A stretch of DNA of 20,798 bases from JBAUHN01 sp049680295 (GTDB taxonomy: Bacteria; Pseudomonadota; Alphaproteobacteria; Rhodobacterales; Rhodobacteraceae): assembly GCA_049680295.1 (NCBI GenBank), contig JBAUHN010000053.1:1-20798 (forward strand). Reading direction: 5' to 3'. Below the pieces are notes generated by a model. It had not been told where the DNA came from and searched no databases. It saw nothing but the letters and a program-made list of their open reading frames with translations. Numbering within the stretch: the stretch's first letter is position 1; each line of letters begins with the position of its first letter. This document shows, piece by piece, positions 6,476 through 14,160 of the stretch. The position numbers were made by a program, and so were the translations under genes.

Positions 6476-7419
6476 ATCTCATATTGTTTGACGATAACTT
6501 CGGCCTGTTTGATGGATGCAATGTCGACCAGACGGCCCTTGTAGACTGTCGCACCTTCGCCATTGGCCTTGGCCGTTTCCATCGCGGTCAGAATTTCGCG
6601 GGCTTCGGCAACGGCGTCCTCGGATGGGGTGAACACCTCATTGGCAATGGCGATTTGTTTGGGATGGATTGCCCATTTCCCAACCATGCCAAGCGTCGCC
6701 GACCGCCGTGCCTGCGCGCGAAACCCATCGTCGTCCGAGAAATCGCCAAACGGACCGTCCACTGGCAACACCCCGTGGGTTCGACATGCAGCGACAATCG
6801 CGGCCTGTGCCCAATGCCAGGGATCGGACCAGTGTTTTTGCCCGTCACGCAGCATGTAGTAGTTTTCCTGCGTTCCGCCGATGCCCGTGGTCTGCATGCC
6901 CATCGAGGCCGCGAAATCGGCGGCCCCAAGGCTCATCGCGGCCATACGCGGCGAACTGGCCGCGATCTCTTCGACATGGGCGATGCCTGCGGCGCTTTCG
7001 ATAATGACCTCAAAGCTGATCGGCTTTTTGCGGTTCTTTGCCGTCTCGATCGCCGTGACCAGCGCGTCCACCGCATAGACATCTGCCGCACAGCCGACTT
7101 TGGGGATCATGATCTGATCCAGACGGTCGCCCGCCTGTTCCATCAAATCAACAACATCGCGGTACCAGTAAGGCGTGTCCAGCCCGTTGATCCGCACCGA
7201 CAGGGTTTTGGTGCCCCAATCCACATCACCGATGGCCTGAATGATGTTGGCGCGGGCGGCGTCCTTGTCCGTGGGCGCAACACTGTCTTCCAGATCAAGG
7301 TTGATCACATCTGCCGCACTGGCCGCCATCTTTTCAAACAACGCCGGGCGCGAGCCGGGGCCAAAAAGCTGGCAGCGGTTGGGGCGGGCAGGGGCAGTGG
7401 GTTGCAAGCGGAAACTCAT
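6460..7419 (-). CDS. mcl1: L-malyl-CoA/beta-methylmalyl-CoA lyase
   Basis: Cytoplasmic enzyme that reversibly cleaves beta-methylmalyl-CoA to glyoxylate and propionyl-CoA, and L-malyl-CoA to glyoxylate and acetyl-CoA. It is a key step of the ethylmalonyl-CoA pathway that replaces the glyoxylate shunt in Rhodobacter relatives. The 319-residue HpcH/HpaI-type TIM barrel begins MSFRLQPTAPARPNRCQLFG and closely follows the Rhodobacter sphaeroides Mcl1 sequence from memory. Arg76 (SVRING), Glu141 (VIIES) and Asp168 (GAADFA) match the substrate and metal-binding residues of that enzyme. ATG 7419 has AAGGA 11 bases upstream; an in-frame ATG four codons earlier overlaps that site. It is divergent from dgcN across 276 bases and followed by an exported DUF302 gene. 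Confidence 0.95.
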   Translation of the reverse strand: MSFRLQPTAPARPNRCQLFGPGSRPALFEKMAASAADVINLDLEDSVAPTDKDAARANIIQAIGDVDWGTKTLSVRINGLDTPYWYRDVVDLMEQAGDRLDQIMIPKVGCAADVYAVDALVTAIETAKNRKKPISFEVIIESAAGIAHVEEIAASSPRMAAMSLGAADFAASMGMQTTGIGGTQENYYMLRDGQKHWSDPWHWAQAAIVAACRTHGVLPVDGPFGDFSDDDGFRAQARRSATLGMVGKWAIHPKQIAIANEVFTPSEDAVAEAREILTAMETAKANGEGATVYKGRLVDIASIKQAEVIVKQYEMISGQ

Positions 7420-7695
7420 GTGACGGGCCATCCTTAAGGTAATTTTGTTGCGTATATCGCGCAGCAGACGGGTATTAAATTGCGCTACGCGATGCAAGGC
7501 GATTTTGCAGTTGCAGCATTGTCAGCCAATAGGTGGATTTTCCTAAGCGGCGCCGAGAGGATTGCAACAATTCGCCAGATATTTGCAAAATGGTCGAAGA
7601 TTCTTGTTTCATTCTTGCGATTGGGCGCGGAAAAGCGATGTGCTTGCGCGAAAGATAGCCCAGATTGGGGCAAATTCTGATAGGGGAACACTGCA
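7420..7695. other. Divergent regulatory region between mcl1 and dgcN
   Basis: This 276-base gap must hold the promoters of mcl1 (minus) and of the dgc operon (plus). Short frames in it have no ribosome site. The clearest structure is the direct repeat ATTCTTG at 7600-7606 and 7611-7617, spaced 11 bases, about one helix turn. It lies 79-96 bases upstream of dgcN. I cannot place a confident -10/-35 pair or name the regulator. Confidence 0.4.
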
Positions 7696-8697
7696 ATGAT
7701 CGACACACCATATCTGCTGTTTTTGGGCGACGCACCTGACCAGCTGGCCGCGAAAGTTGCGCAAGGGATCAAGGACTGGCGCCCGGAAAATGCGGTTGGC
7801 CAATACCGCATGCCGGGCTGTGCGGCAGATCTGGGTCTGTCTGACATGTCCCTGCGCGCGGCGCTGGATGCCGGTGCCAAAACGCTGGTGATCGGTGTGG
7901 CCAATCGCGGCGGGATGATCAGTCAGGCATGGACGGATGTCCTGGTTGAGGCCTTGCAAATGGGGTTTGATCTGGCCAGCGGTCTGCACAATTTGCTGCG
8001 CGACGCGCCGCAATTGGTCGCGGCCGCACAAACCAACGGGCGCACCCTGCATGATGTGCGCATTCCCACTGTCGCCTATCCAATTGCGAATGGCAAAAAA
8101 CGCACCGGCAAGCGGGTGCTGGCGGTGGGCACCGATTGCTCGGTCGGCAAGATGTACACCGCCTTGGCGCTGGATGCCGCACTGCGCGAAAAGGGGGCGA
8201 AAAGCACCTTCCGTGCCACCGGGCAGACGGGCATTTTGATCACCGGTAGTGGCGTGCCGCTGGATGCTGTAATTGCCGATTTTATGGCCGGAGCGGTTGA
8301 ATATCTGACGCCGGACAATGATCCGGATCACTGGGACGTAATTGAGGGGCAGGGCAGCCTGTTTCACGTGTCATTTTCCGGCGTGACCATGGCGCTGATC
8401 CACGGTGGGCAACCCGATGCGCTGATTCTGTGCCACGAGCCGACCCGCAGCCATATGCGCGGATTGCCGGGATACAGCTTACCGTCGTTGCAACAGGTGC
8501 GCGACGTGGCATTGCCATTGGCGCAGGTCGCCAACCCGGCGTGTAAAGTCGTTGGCATCGCCATCAACACCCAACACCTGAGCGCAGAGGAAGCAAAAGC
8601 CTATTGCGCATCGGTCGAGGCGGAAATGGGTCTGCCAACGATTGACCCGTTCCGTGATGGGGCTGTGCGTTTGGCCGATGCTCTGATGGATATCTGA
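7696..8697 (+). CDS. dgcN: D-glutamate N-acetyltransferase DgcN (DUF1611 family)
   Basis: Start ATG 7696 follows AGGGGAACACTGCA. The 333-residue product belongs to the DUF1611 family: an N-terminal Rossmann-like domain (about 1-125) and a C-terminal P-loop NTPase-like domain with GTDCSVGKM at 145-153 and a later DVIEGQGSLFH block at 214-224. Members next to a dipeptide-epimerase gene in marine bacteria and haloarchaea have been described as DgcN, which N-acetylates D-glutamate with acetyl-CoA. The assignment here rests on the family and the adjacent dgcA; the sequence alone does not fix the substrate. It heads a four-gene plus-strand run, 43 bases before dgcA. Older annotations call it a hypothetical or EBNA-1 nuclear-like protein. 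Confidence 0.88.
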   Translation: MIDTPYLLFLGDAPDQLAAKVAQGIKDWRPENAVGQYRMPGCAADLGLSDMSLRAALDAGAKTLVIGVANRGGMISQAWTDVLVEALQMGFDLASGLHNLLRDAPQLVAAAQTNGRTLHDVRIPTVAYPIANGKKRTGKRVLAVGTDCSVGKMYTALALDAALREKGAKSTFRATGQTGILITGSGVPLDAVIADFMAGAVEYLTPDNDPDHWDVIEGQGSLFHVSFSGVTMALIHGGQPDALILCHEPTRSHMRGLPGYSLPSLQQVRDVALPLAQVANPACKVVGIAINTQHLSAEEAKAYCASVEAEMGLPTIDPFRDGAVRLADALMDI

Positions 8698-8740
8698 CGC
8701 AGCCTAAACCCGCCAAGCCCGAAAAAACATGAGGTGCCCC

Positions 8741-9706
8741 ATGCACATAGAAGTCACCCGCGACGTTTTCCAATTGGCGCAGGTCTTTACGATCAGTCGC
8801 GGGTCGCGGACCGAGGCGCAGGTCCTCACGGTTCGGCTGACCGATGGGGCAGCTACAGGTTGGGGCGAATGCGTGCCCTACGCGCGCTATGGTGAAACGC
8901 TCGACAGTGTGACAGCGCAGATCATTGGGCTGCCCGATGATGTGACCCGCGCGGCACTGTTGGATTTGTTGCCAGCAGGAGCGGCCCGCAACGCGGTGGA
9001 TTGCGCGCTTTGGGATCTTGAGGCGAAACAGGCCGGCAAACGGGTTTGGCAATTGGCCGGGTTGGCGGCGCCCGGCCCAGAAATCACCGCTTATACATTG
9101 TCGTTGGACACGCCGGACGCGATGCGGGGGCAGGCGCAGACCCATGCGCACCGACCGCTTTTGAAAATCAAACTGGGAACGCCAGACGATATGCCAAGGC
9201 TTGAGGCCGTCCGCGCAGGCGCCCCAAAATCCCGCATCATTGTAGATGCAAACGAAGGCTGGTCGGCAGAGGTGTACGCGGATCTTGCACCGCATCTTGT
9301 CCGCCTTGGCGTGGACCTGGTAGAGCAACCCTTGCCCGCGGTCGAAGATGAGGCATTGCTGGGGATGGACCGCCCTGTACCGGTTTGCGCTGACGAAAGC
9401 TGCCATGACCGTGCCAGCCTGTCTGCGCTAAAGGGCAAATATGATGTCATCAACATCAAACTGGATAAGACCGGTGGGTTGACCGAAGCCTTGGCGCTGC
9501 GTGATGCGGGCGTGGCCCAGGGTTACGGTGTGATGGTGGGGTGCATGGTCGGATCAAGCCTTGCAATGGCGCCCGCGACCCTGGTGGCACAGGGTGCGGC
9601 CATAGTGGACCTTGACGGCCCGCTTTTGTTAGCCGAAGACCGGGACAACGCGCTGACGTTTGATGAACACGGCGTTCATCCGCCCGATGCAGCACTTTGG
9701 GGATAG
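8741..9706 (+). CDS. dgcA: N-acetyl-D-glutamate racemase DgcA (enolase superfamily)
   Basis: 321-residue enolase-superfamily enzyme of the dipeptide-epimerase branch. In the dgc pathway it converts N-acetyl-D-glutamate to N-acetyl-L-glutamate. I chose ATG 8741 since GAGG lies six bases upstream; the ATG at 8729 has no site and overlaps that GAGG. The N-terminal capping domain spans about 1-105 and the barrel follows. The acid/base lysine is in LKIKLG (Lys142/Lys144). Metal ligands are Asp169 (VDANEGW), Glu195 (VEQPLP) and Asp218 (CADES). The second base is Lys240 or Lys243 in NIKLDKTGG, and the DLD at 290-292 matches the motif that binds the alpha-amino/acyl group in L-Ala-D/L-Glu epimerases. 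Muropeptide dipeptide epimerase is the alternative; the dgcN neighbour favours DgcA. Confidence 0.88.
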   Translation: MHIEVTRDVFQLAQVFTISRGSRTEAQVLTVRLTDGAATGWGECVPYARYGETLDSVTAQIIGLPDDVTRAALLDLLPAGAARNAVDCALWDLEAKQAGKRVWQLAGLAAPGPEITAYTLSLDTPDAMRGQAQTHAHRPLLKIKLGTPDDMPRLEAVRAGAPKSRIIVDANEGWSAEVYADLAPHLVRLGVDLVEQPLPAVEDEALLGMDRPVPVCADESCHDRASLSALKGKYDVINIKLDKTGGLTEALALRDAGVAQGYGVMVGCMVGSSLAMAPATLVAQGAAIVDLDGPLLLAEDRDNALTFDEHGVHPPDAALWG

Positions 9707-9717
9707 GAGATTTATTG

Positions 9718-10578
9718 ATGCGGACCGTTTACCTGAATGGCGAATATCTGCCTGAAAACGAAGCACGGGTGTCGATCTTTGACCGTGGATTTCTGATGGC
9801 GGATGGCGTCTATGAAGTGACGTCCGTGCTGGGCGGCAAGCTGATAGATTTCCAGGGACACGCGATCCGGCTCGAACGGTCCATGGAGGCGCTGGATATG
9901 CGGTCACCGATTTCCACGGAAGACCTGCTTGAGGTTCACCGCGAACTGGTGCGGCGCAACGACATCGACGATGGCATGATCTACCTTCAGGTCACCCGCG
10001 GCGCGCCCGGCGACCGTGATTTCGTGTTCCCCGATCCCGATACGACACCGGCAACTATTGTGCTGTTTACCCAATCCAAACCCGGTCTTGCAGACAGTCC
10101 GGTGGCGAAAAAGGGCATTAAAGTCATCAGCATCGACGACATTCGCTGGGGGCGTCGCGACATCAAAACTACGCAATTGCTGTATCCGTCGATGGGAAAG
10201 ATGATGGCCAAAAAGGCCGGTTGTGATGATGCCTGGATGGTCGAAGACGGATTTGTTACCGAAGGCACCAGCAACAACGCCTATATCGTTCAAGGCAACA
10301 AAATTATTACCCGCGCGCTGTCAAATGACATTCTGCACGGCATCACCCGCGCCGCCGTATTGCGCTTTGCCCAAGAGGCACAGATGGAGATCGAAGAACG
10401 CGACTTCACAATTGAAGAAGCCAAATCAGCCGATGAGGCCTTTGTCACCTCGGCCAGTACCTTCGTGATGCCCGTGGTCGAGATTGACGGCACATCCATT
10501 GGCACAGGTGCACCCGGACGCGTCGCCCCACGCCTGCGCGAAATATACCTGGACGAAAGCCGTAAAGCCGCGATTTGA
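9718..10578 (+). CDS. dat: D-amino-acid aminotransferase (class IV, PLP)
   Basis: Fold-type IV PLP transaminase of 286 residues. ATG 9718 follows AGGAG and lies 11 bases after the dgcA stop, in the same operon. The D-amino-acid aminotransferase layout is clear: YLNGEYLPENEARVSIFDRGF at the start, the PLP lysine Lys150 in RRDIKTTQLL, Glu182 in VTEGTSNN near the pyridine nitrogen, and the phosphate-binding loop LSNDILHGITR at 201-211. RDIK before LL and the short length fit D-alanine:2-oxoglutarate aminotransferase better than branched-chain aminotransferase (IlvE), which remains the alternative. In context it would make D-glutamate from D-alanine and 2-oxoglutarate, feeding DgcN, or run in reverse. 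Confidence 0.9.
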   Translation: MRTVYLNGEYLPENEARVSIFDRGFLMADGVYEVTSVLGGKLIDFQGHAIRLERSMEALDMRSPISTEDLLEVHRELVRRNDIDDGMIYLQVTRGAPGDRDFVFPDPDTTPATIVLFTQSKPGLADSPVAKKGIKVISIDDIRWGRRDIKTTQLLYPSMGKMMAKKAGCDDAWMVEDGFVTEGTSNNAYIVQGNKIITRALSNDILHGITRAAVLRFAQEAQMEIEERDFTIEEAKSADEAFVTSASTFVMPVVEIDGTSIGTGAPGRVAPRLREIYLDESRKAAI

Positions 10579-11054
10579 TGCAAGACGGTCACATGCCCCG
10601 GACACTCTCCAAATCTGAATTGTCAGCGTGTTTGGGGGCTGAGATCGGCGTGTCGCGCTGGTTTGCCATTGACCAGTCGAGGATTGATGCTTTTGCCGAG
10701 ACGACCGAGGACCGCCAGTTTATCCATCTTGACCCCGAGCGGGCGGCGATGACGCCCTTTGGTGGGACAGTCGCACATGGATTTCTGACACTATCGATGC
10801 TGTCTGCAATGTCCTATGACGCATTGCCTAAGCTGCGGGGGCAAACAACAAGCGTGAATTACGGTTTTGACAAACTAAGGTTTGTCGCACCCGTGATCCG
10901 TCGCGCACGCATCCGAGGCCGGTTCACACTGGACCGGATAGAGGAACGCGAGGATCGTTCGTTAATGTTGTTATTGGCTGTTACAATCGAGATCGAAAAC
11001 CACGACCGACCTGCAATATCAGCGCTGTGGCGGGTGCTTTTTCTATTTGAGTAG
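10578..11054 (+). CDS. MaoC-family (R)-specific enoyl-CoA hydratase/dehydratase
   Basis: 158-residue hot-dog-fold protein of the MaoC/NodN type. The hydratase motif is TEDRQFIHLDPERA with Asp45 and His50, the five-residue spacing of the catalytic Asp/His pair, followed by TPFGGTVAHGFLTLSM. Such enzymes add water to trans-2-enoyl-CoA, but the real substrate is unknown. The ATG at 10578 overlaps the aminotransferase TGA by one base (TGATG), which suggests translational coupling. An ATG at 10593 is possible but also lacks a good ribosome site. It is the last gene of the dgc operon and has no evident place in D-glutamate metabolism. It converges with the DUF1244 gene after 16 bases. Confidence 0.87.
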   Translation: MQDGHMPRTLSKSELSACLGAEIGVSRWFAIDQSRIDAFAETTEDRQFIHLDPERAAMTPFGGTVAHGFLTLSMLSAMSYDALPKLRGQTTSVNYGFDKLRFVAPVIRRARIRGRFTLDRIEEREDRSLMLLLAVTIEIENHDRPAISALWRVLFLFE

Positions 11055-11070
11055 GGATTGGAAAAGCGTC

Positions 11071-11382
11071 TCAGGTGTCTTTGACGTTTTCTTTGAACGC
11101 CACATCGAACGCCGCTTTTTTATCGCCACTGGCCTCGGTTTGATACTGGGTTTTCCACGTCTCCATGGTCATGCCGTAGAACAATTCGCGGGCCTCATCT
11201 TTCCCGATCTCGATGCCTTTTTCGGCGGCGGCCTCGGCATACCAGCGGCTTAGGCAGTTGCGGCAGAACCCGGTCAGGTTCATCATGTCGATGTTTTGTA
11301 CATCCGTCCGATCCTGCATCAGATGTTTTTGCAGACGGCGAAATGCGGCGGCTTGCAATTCGATCTCGGTTTGTGTGGGCAT
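11071..11382 (-). CDS. DUF1244 family protein
   Basis: 103 residues from ATG 11382, with AAGGA ten bases upstream. The open frame extends 11 codons further without support. The conserved DUF1244 core NLTGFCRNCLSRWYAEAAAEKG lies at about residues 36-57 and contains the paired cysteines of CRNC. A YGMTMETWKTQYQTEAS segment follows. It is a small helical cytoplasmic protein found widely in proteobacteria, with known structures but no established function. The two Cys could bind a metal or act in redox chemistry; that is inference. It is single, divergent from pyk and convergent with the MaoC gene. Confidence 0.88.
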   Translation of the reverse strand: MPTQTEIELQAAAFRRLQKHLMQDRTDVQNIDMMNLTGFCRNCLSRWYAEAAAEKGIEIGKDEARELFYGMTMETWKTQYQTEASGDKKAAFDVAFKENVKDT

Positions 11383-11602
11383 CAGGCGCGATCCTTTTTC
11401 TGATCTCTCTATCACTATGGTCTTGTTGTCGTTTGACGATGGTTGCTATGAAGCTTTGCAGAAAAAAGACCACATTGCACCCTTTGTCATCCAAGTGTCA
11501 TCATGTGCAAAGCACAGTGAAGGCGGTTGCTCAATACAATGATCAAGGGCATAACGAACCAGACCGTTAGCGATAACACACCAGATTGAGGATCATTCGA
11601 CA
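11383..11602. other. Divergent region DUF1244/pyk
   Basis: A 220-base gap that must hold the DUF1244 and pyk promoters. A small perfect hairpin GTGC-AAA-GCAC lies near 11505-11515, after a repeated TGTCATC (about 11487 and 11497). No recognisable HexR-type or PckR-type palindrome was found. Confidence 0.35.
11527..11555 (+). promoter_or_regulatory. pyk: Possible pyk promoter
   Basis: TTGCTC (11527-11532), a 17-base spacer and CATAAC (11550-11555) fit a sigma-70 type promoter, about 48 bases upstream of the pyk start. The same TTGCTC -35 with 17-base spacing occurs before rpmI. Confidence 0.4.
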
Positions 11603-13048
11603 ATGAGACGCCTGCGCAATGTAAAAATCGTGGCCACTTTGGGCCCGGCTTCTGACACCTATGAAATGATACATGCCCTTCACATTGCCGGCGCTGATGT
11701 GTTCCGCCTGAACATGAGCCACGGCAGCCATGAAGAAATCCGTGAAAAACATGCAATCATCCGCAAGGTCGAAAAAGACACCGGATCGCCGATCGCCATT
11801 CTGGCCGATCTTCAGGGACCAAAGCTGCGCGTCGGCGTGTTTGCCGGTGACAGCGAGCAATTGGACGAAGGCGCGAAATTCCGGCTTGACCTGAATGAGG
11901 CCGAAGGTGATGCAAGCCGCGTCTGCCTGCCACACCCCGAGATTTTTGCCGCTCTGACGCCGGGATCAACCCTATTGGTTAATGACGGCAAAATTCGCCT
12001 GTCTGTGGACGCGTGTGGCGCCGATTTCGCCAATTGCACCGTTGTCGCAGGGGGTGTGATTTCGAACCGCAAAGGCGTAAATGTGCCTGATGTGATGCTG
12101 CCCCTGGCGGCCTTGTCGGAAAAGGACCGGGCCGACCTGGAGTTTGTTTGCGAATTGGGTGTCGACTGGCTGGCATTGTCATTTGTGCAGCGCCCCGAAG
12201 ACGTCGAAGAGGCGCGGGGGCTTGCAAAAGGCAGGGCCGCACTGCTGTCCAAAATTGAAAAACCTTCGGCGGTTAAGTTATTTGATGACATATTGAAAGT
12301 GTCTGATGGCATCATGGTGGCACGTGGCGATCTGGGTGTTGAATTGCCGGTTCAGAATGTACCGCCCATTCAGAAACGTCTGGTGCGCAAATGCCGTGCA
12401 GCTGGCAAACCGGTGATCGTTGCCACGCAGATGCTGGAATCGATGATCGAAAGCCCGATGCCAACCCGCGCAGAGGTGTCTGATGTGGCAACTGCGATTT
12501 ATGAAGGCGCCGATGCGGTGATGCTGTCGGCTGAATCTGCGGCCGGGTCCTATCCGCTTGAGGCCGTTGGTACGATGAACAATGTTGCCATCGAAGTGGA
12601 GCAAGACCCAACCTACACGCAGATTATCGAAGCATCACGCACAGCAAACCGTGCCAGCGTCGCTGACGGCATCGTCGCCGCCGCCCGCGAAATAGCGGAA
12701 ACGACTGATATCAAAGCCATTTGTTGTTTCACCCAAAGCGGTACAACCGCATTGCTAACCGCACGCGAACGGCCACGGGTGCCGATCATCGCGATGACCC
12801 CCCTGGTCGGCACCGCGCGCAGGCTGGCGATGACCTGGGGCACCAACTGCGTGCTGACAGATCGGCTTGATCGGTTCAAAATGGCCGTTGTTGCCGCTGC
12901 ATCTGCTGCACGGGCAGGCGGGTATGCCGGCCCGGATGATCAGATTGTGGTCACCGCCGGTGTGCCGTTCAACGTGACCGGAACCACAAATATTCTGCGT
13001 GTGGCACCCTGTGACGAACGTTTGATTTTCAACACCGATCCAGAGTAA
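11603..13048 (+). CDS. pyk: Pyruvate kinase
   Basis: Glycolytic enzyme making pyruvate and ATP from phosphoenolpyruvate and ADP; 481 residues, a usual length. The ATG follows GAGG at 11 bases. The A-domain barrel has Arg35/Asn37 (RLNMSH), LADLQGPKLRVG at 67-78, the catalytic Lys217 (SKIEK), MVARGDLG at 238-245 and ATQMLESM at 274-281. The B domain inserts at about residues 80-165 and the C domain follows from about 345. Leu70, Gln71, Lys74 and Val77 match the K+-independent class (Lys replaces the Glu117 of rabbit muscle kinase). A small membrane-protein gene follows after 30 bases. Confidence 0.97.
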   Translation: MRRLRNVKIVATLGPASDTYEMIHALHIAGADVFRLNMSHGSHEEIREKHAIIRKVEKDTGSPIAILADLQGPKLRVGVFAGDSEQLDEGAKFRLDLNEAEGDASRVCLPHPEIFAALTPGSTLLVNDGKIRLSVDACGADFANCTVVAGGVISNRKGVNVPDVMLPLAALSEKDRADLEFVCELGVDWLALSFVQRPEDVEEARGLAKGRAALLSKIEKPSAVKLFDDILKVSDGIMVARGDLGVELPVQNVPPIQKRLVRKCRAAGKPVIVATQMLESMIESPMPTRAEVSDVATAIYEGADAVMLSAESAAGSYPLEAVGTMNNVAIEVEQDPTYTQIIEASRTANRASVADGIVAAAREIAETTDIKAICCFTQSGTTALLTARERPRVPIIAMTPLVGTARRLAMTWGTNCVLTDRLDRFKMAVVAAASAARAGGYAGPDDQIVVTAGVPFNVTGTTNILRVAPCDERLIFNTDPE

Positions 13049-13078
13049 CATTTCCCCAAACCACTGTGGGAGAGCGGT

Positions 13079-13303
13079 ATGGATGGTGATCTGGCGATAA
13101 TCCTTGGGCTGGTGCTGGCGGGGTTGTCCTTGCCATCCATCTTGTCCGCCGTATCAGACAGGCGCGCACCGCGTGCATCCGCCGTCACGATCCTGATTGC
13201 AGGCGGCTTGATCCTTTATGCGATGCAATCGAAACCGGGCGGATACGGGTTGACCGAACTGCCAGAGGTGTTTTTCCGCGTGGTCGGGCAACTGACACGC
13301 TAG
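13079..13303 (+). CDS. Small membrane protein, conserved in Rhodobacteraceae
   Basis: 74 residues; ATG 13079 with GGGAG six bases upstream and only 30 bases after pyk, so probably cotranscribed. Two hydrophobic segments (about 3-22 and 34-50) flank a short charged loop (SDRRAPRAS). The C-terminal part, PGGYGLTELPEVFFRVVGQL, is probably soluble. I recall similar short proteins in the same place, between pyk and rpmI, in related roseobacters. No function is known to me and no motif suggests one. Confidence 0.8.
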   Translation: MDGDLAIILGLVLAGLSLPSILSAVSDRRAPRASAVTILIAGGLILYAMQSKPGGYGLTELPEVFFRVVGQLTR

Positions 13304-13374
13304 AGCGCCTGCAGGTTTTTGTGGTCCTGACCCTAAATTGCAGCATTTACCGGTAGAAATTGCCGCCCCTCCCC

Positions 13375-13403
13375 TTGCTCCTTGTGCGATCTGCGCCTAT
13401 ACG
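13375..13403 (+). promoter_or_regulatory. rpmI: Promoter of rpmI-rplT
   Basis: TTGCTC (13375-13380), exactly 17 bases, then TATACG (13398-13403). The start of transcription would be near 13410, leaving a leader of about 70 bases before rpmI. I see no strong stem in the leader that would clearly mark L20 autoregulation. Confidence 0.55.
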
Positions 13404-13479
13404 GCGCGTCTACCCGCACGTCCGGCCAAAGTGGCATGCCGAGTCGCGCGATCACCGACCCAACCAGTAGGAGACGGAA

Positions 13480-13680
13480 ATGCCCAAGATGAAGACGAAA
13501 TCGAGCGCCAAAAAGCGCTTTAAGGTGTCAGCGACTGGCAAAGTCATCGGCAGCCAGGCTGGCAAACAGCACGGTATGATCAAACGCAGCCGGAAATTTA
13601 TCCGGAACGCACGCGGCACAACTGCGCTGTGTGCACCCGACGCCAAGATCATCAAGGGCTTTATGCCCTACGACCGTTAA
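13480..13680 (+). CDS. rpmI: 50S ribosomal protein L35
   Basis: 66-residue basic ribosomal protein of the large subunit, normal length. MPKMKTKSSAKKRFKV is the family signature at the N-terminus and the C-terminus contains KIIKGFMPYDR. ATG 13480 follows AGGAGACGGAA. It is cotranscribed with rplT, whose start is 11 bases downstream. infC, often next to this pair in gammaproteobacteria, is not here. Confidence 0.98.
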   Translation: MPKMKTKSSAKKRFKVSATGKVIGSQAGKQHGMIKRSRKFIRNARGTTALCAPDAKIIKGFMPYDR

Positions 13681-13691
13681 GGAGAGCCGAT

Positions 13692-14057
13692 ATGTCCAGA
13701 GTTAAAGGTGGCACAGTCACCCACGCCCGCCACAAGAAGGTCATCAAGGCCGCAAAAGGTTACTACGGTCGTCGCAAAAGCACCTTCAAGGTCGCGCGTC
13801 AGGCGGTAGACAAAGCCAACCAATACGCAACCCGTGACCGGAAAAACCGCAAGCGGAATTTCCGGGCGCTGTGGATCCAACGGATCAATGCCGCCGTGCG
13901 CAGCCATGACGAGGCGCTGACATACAGCCGCTTTATCAACGGGCTGTCCCTGGCCGGTATCGAAGTCGATCGCAAAGTGCTGGCCGATCTGGCCGTGCAT
14001 GAGCCCGATGCCTTTGGGGCAATTGTCGCACAAGCACAGGCCGCACTGGCCGCGTAA
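13692..14057 (+). CDS. rplT: 50S ribosomal protein L20
   Basis: 121 residues, standard for L20, which is needed for early 50S assembly and represses its own operon in several bacteria. It starts at ATG 13692 behind AAGGAG; upstream in-frame codons belong to the end of rpmI in another frame. The conserved basic N-terminus MSRVKGGTVTHARHKKVIK and the RNA-binding segment RKNRKRNFRALWIQRINAA are clear. It is followed by an intrinsic terminator. Confidence 0.98.
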   Translation: MSRVKGGTVTHARHKKVIKAAKGYYGRRKSTFKVARQAVDKANQYATRDRKNRKRNFRALWIQRINAAVRSHDEALTYSRFINGLSLAGIEVDRKVLADLAVHEPDAFGAIVAQAQAALAA

Positions 14058-14081
14058 GCGACTCAATAGCTTGAATAAAAC

Positions 14082-14110
14082 GCCGCTCTGGAAACAGGGC
14101 GGCTTTTTTT
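14082..14110 (+). terminator. Intrinsic terminator after rplT
   Basis: GCCGCTCTG, GAAA loop, CAGGGCGGC, with one G-U pair, then seven T (14104-14110). It lies 25 bases after the rplT stop. Confidence 0.93.
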
Positions 14111-14160
14111 ATGCACCGGGCGTCTTTGCGGCCATCCCGGTGACGCCCGCCCACCGATAT

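Noticed and set aside
6484..7437. 317-codon plus-strand frame over mcl1
   Set aside because: Mirror frame of a highly conserved enzyme; the translation has no family features.
8564..9406. 280-codon minus-strand frame over dgcN/dgcA
   Set aside because: Antisense shadow crossing two well-supported genes.
13404..13479. L20-binding leader (pseudoknot) before rpmI
   Set aside because: No convincing long stem or tRNA/23S mimic could be drawn in the roughly 70-base leader.
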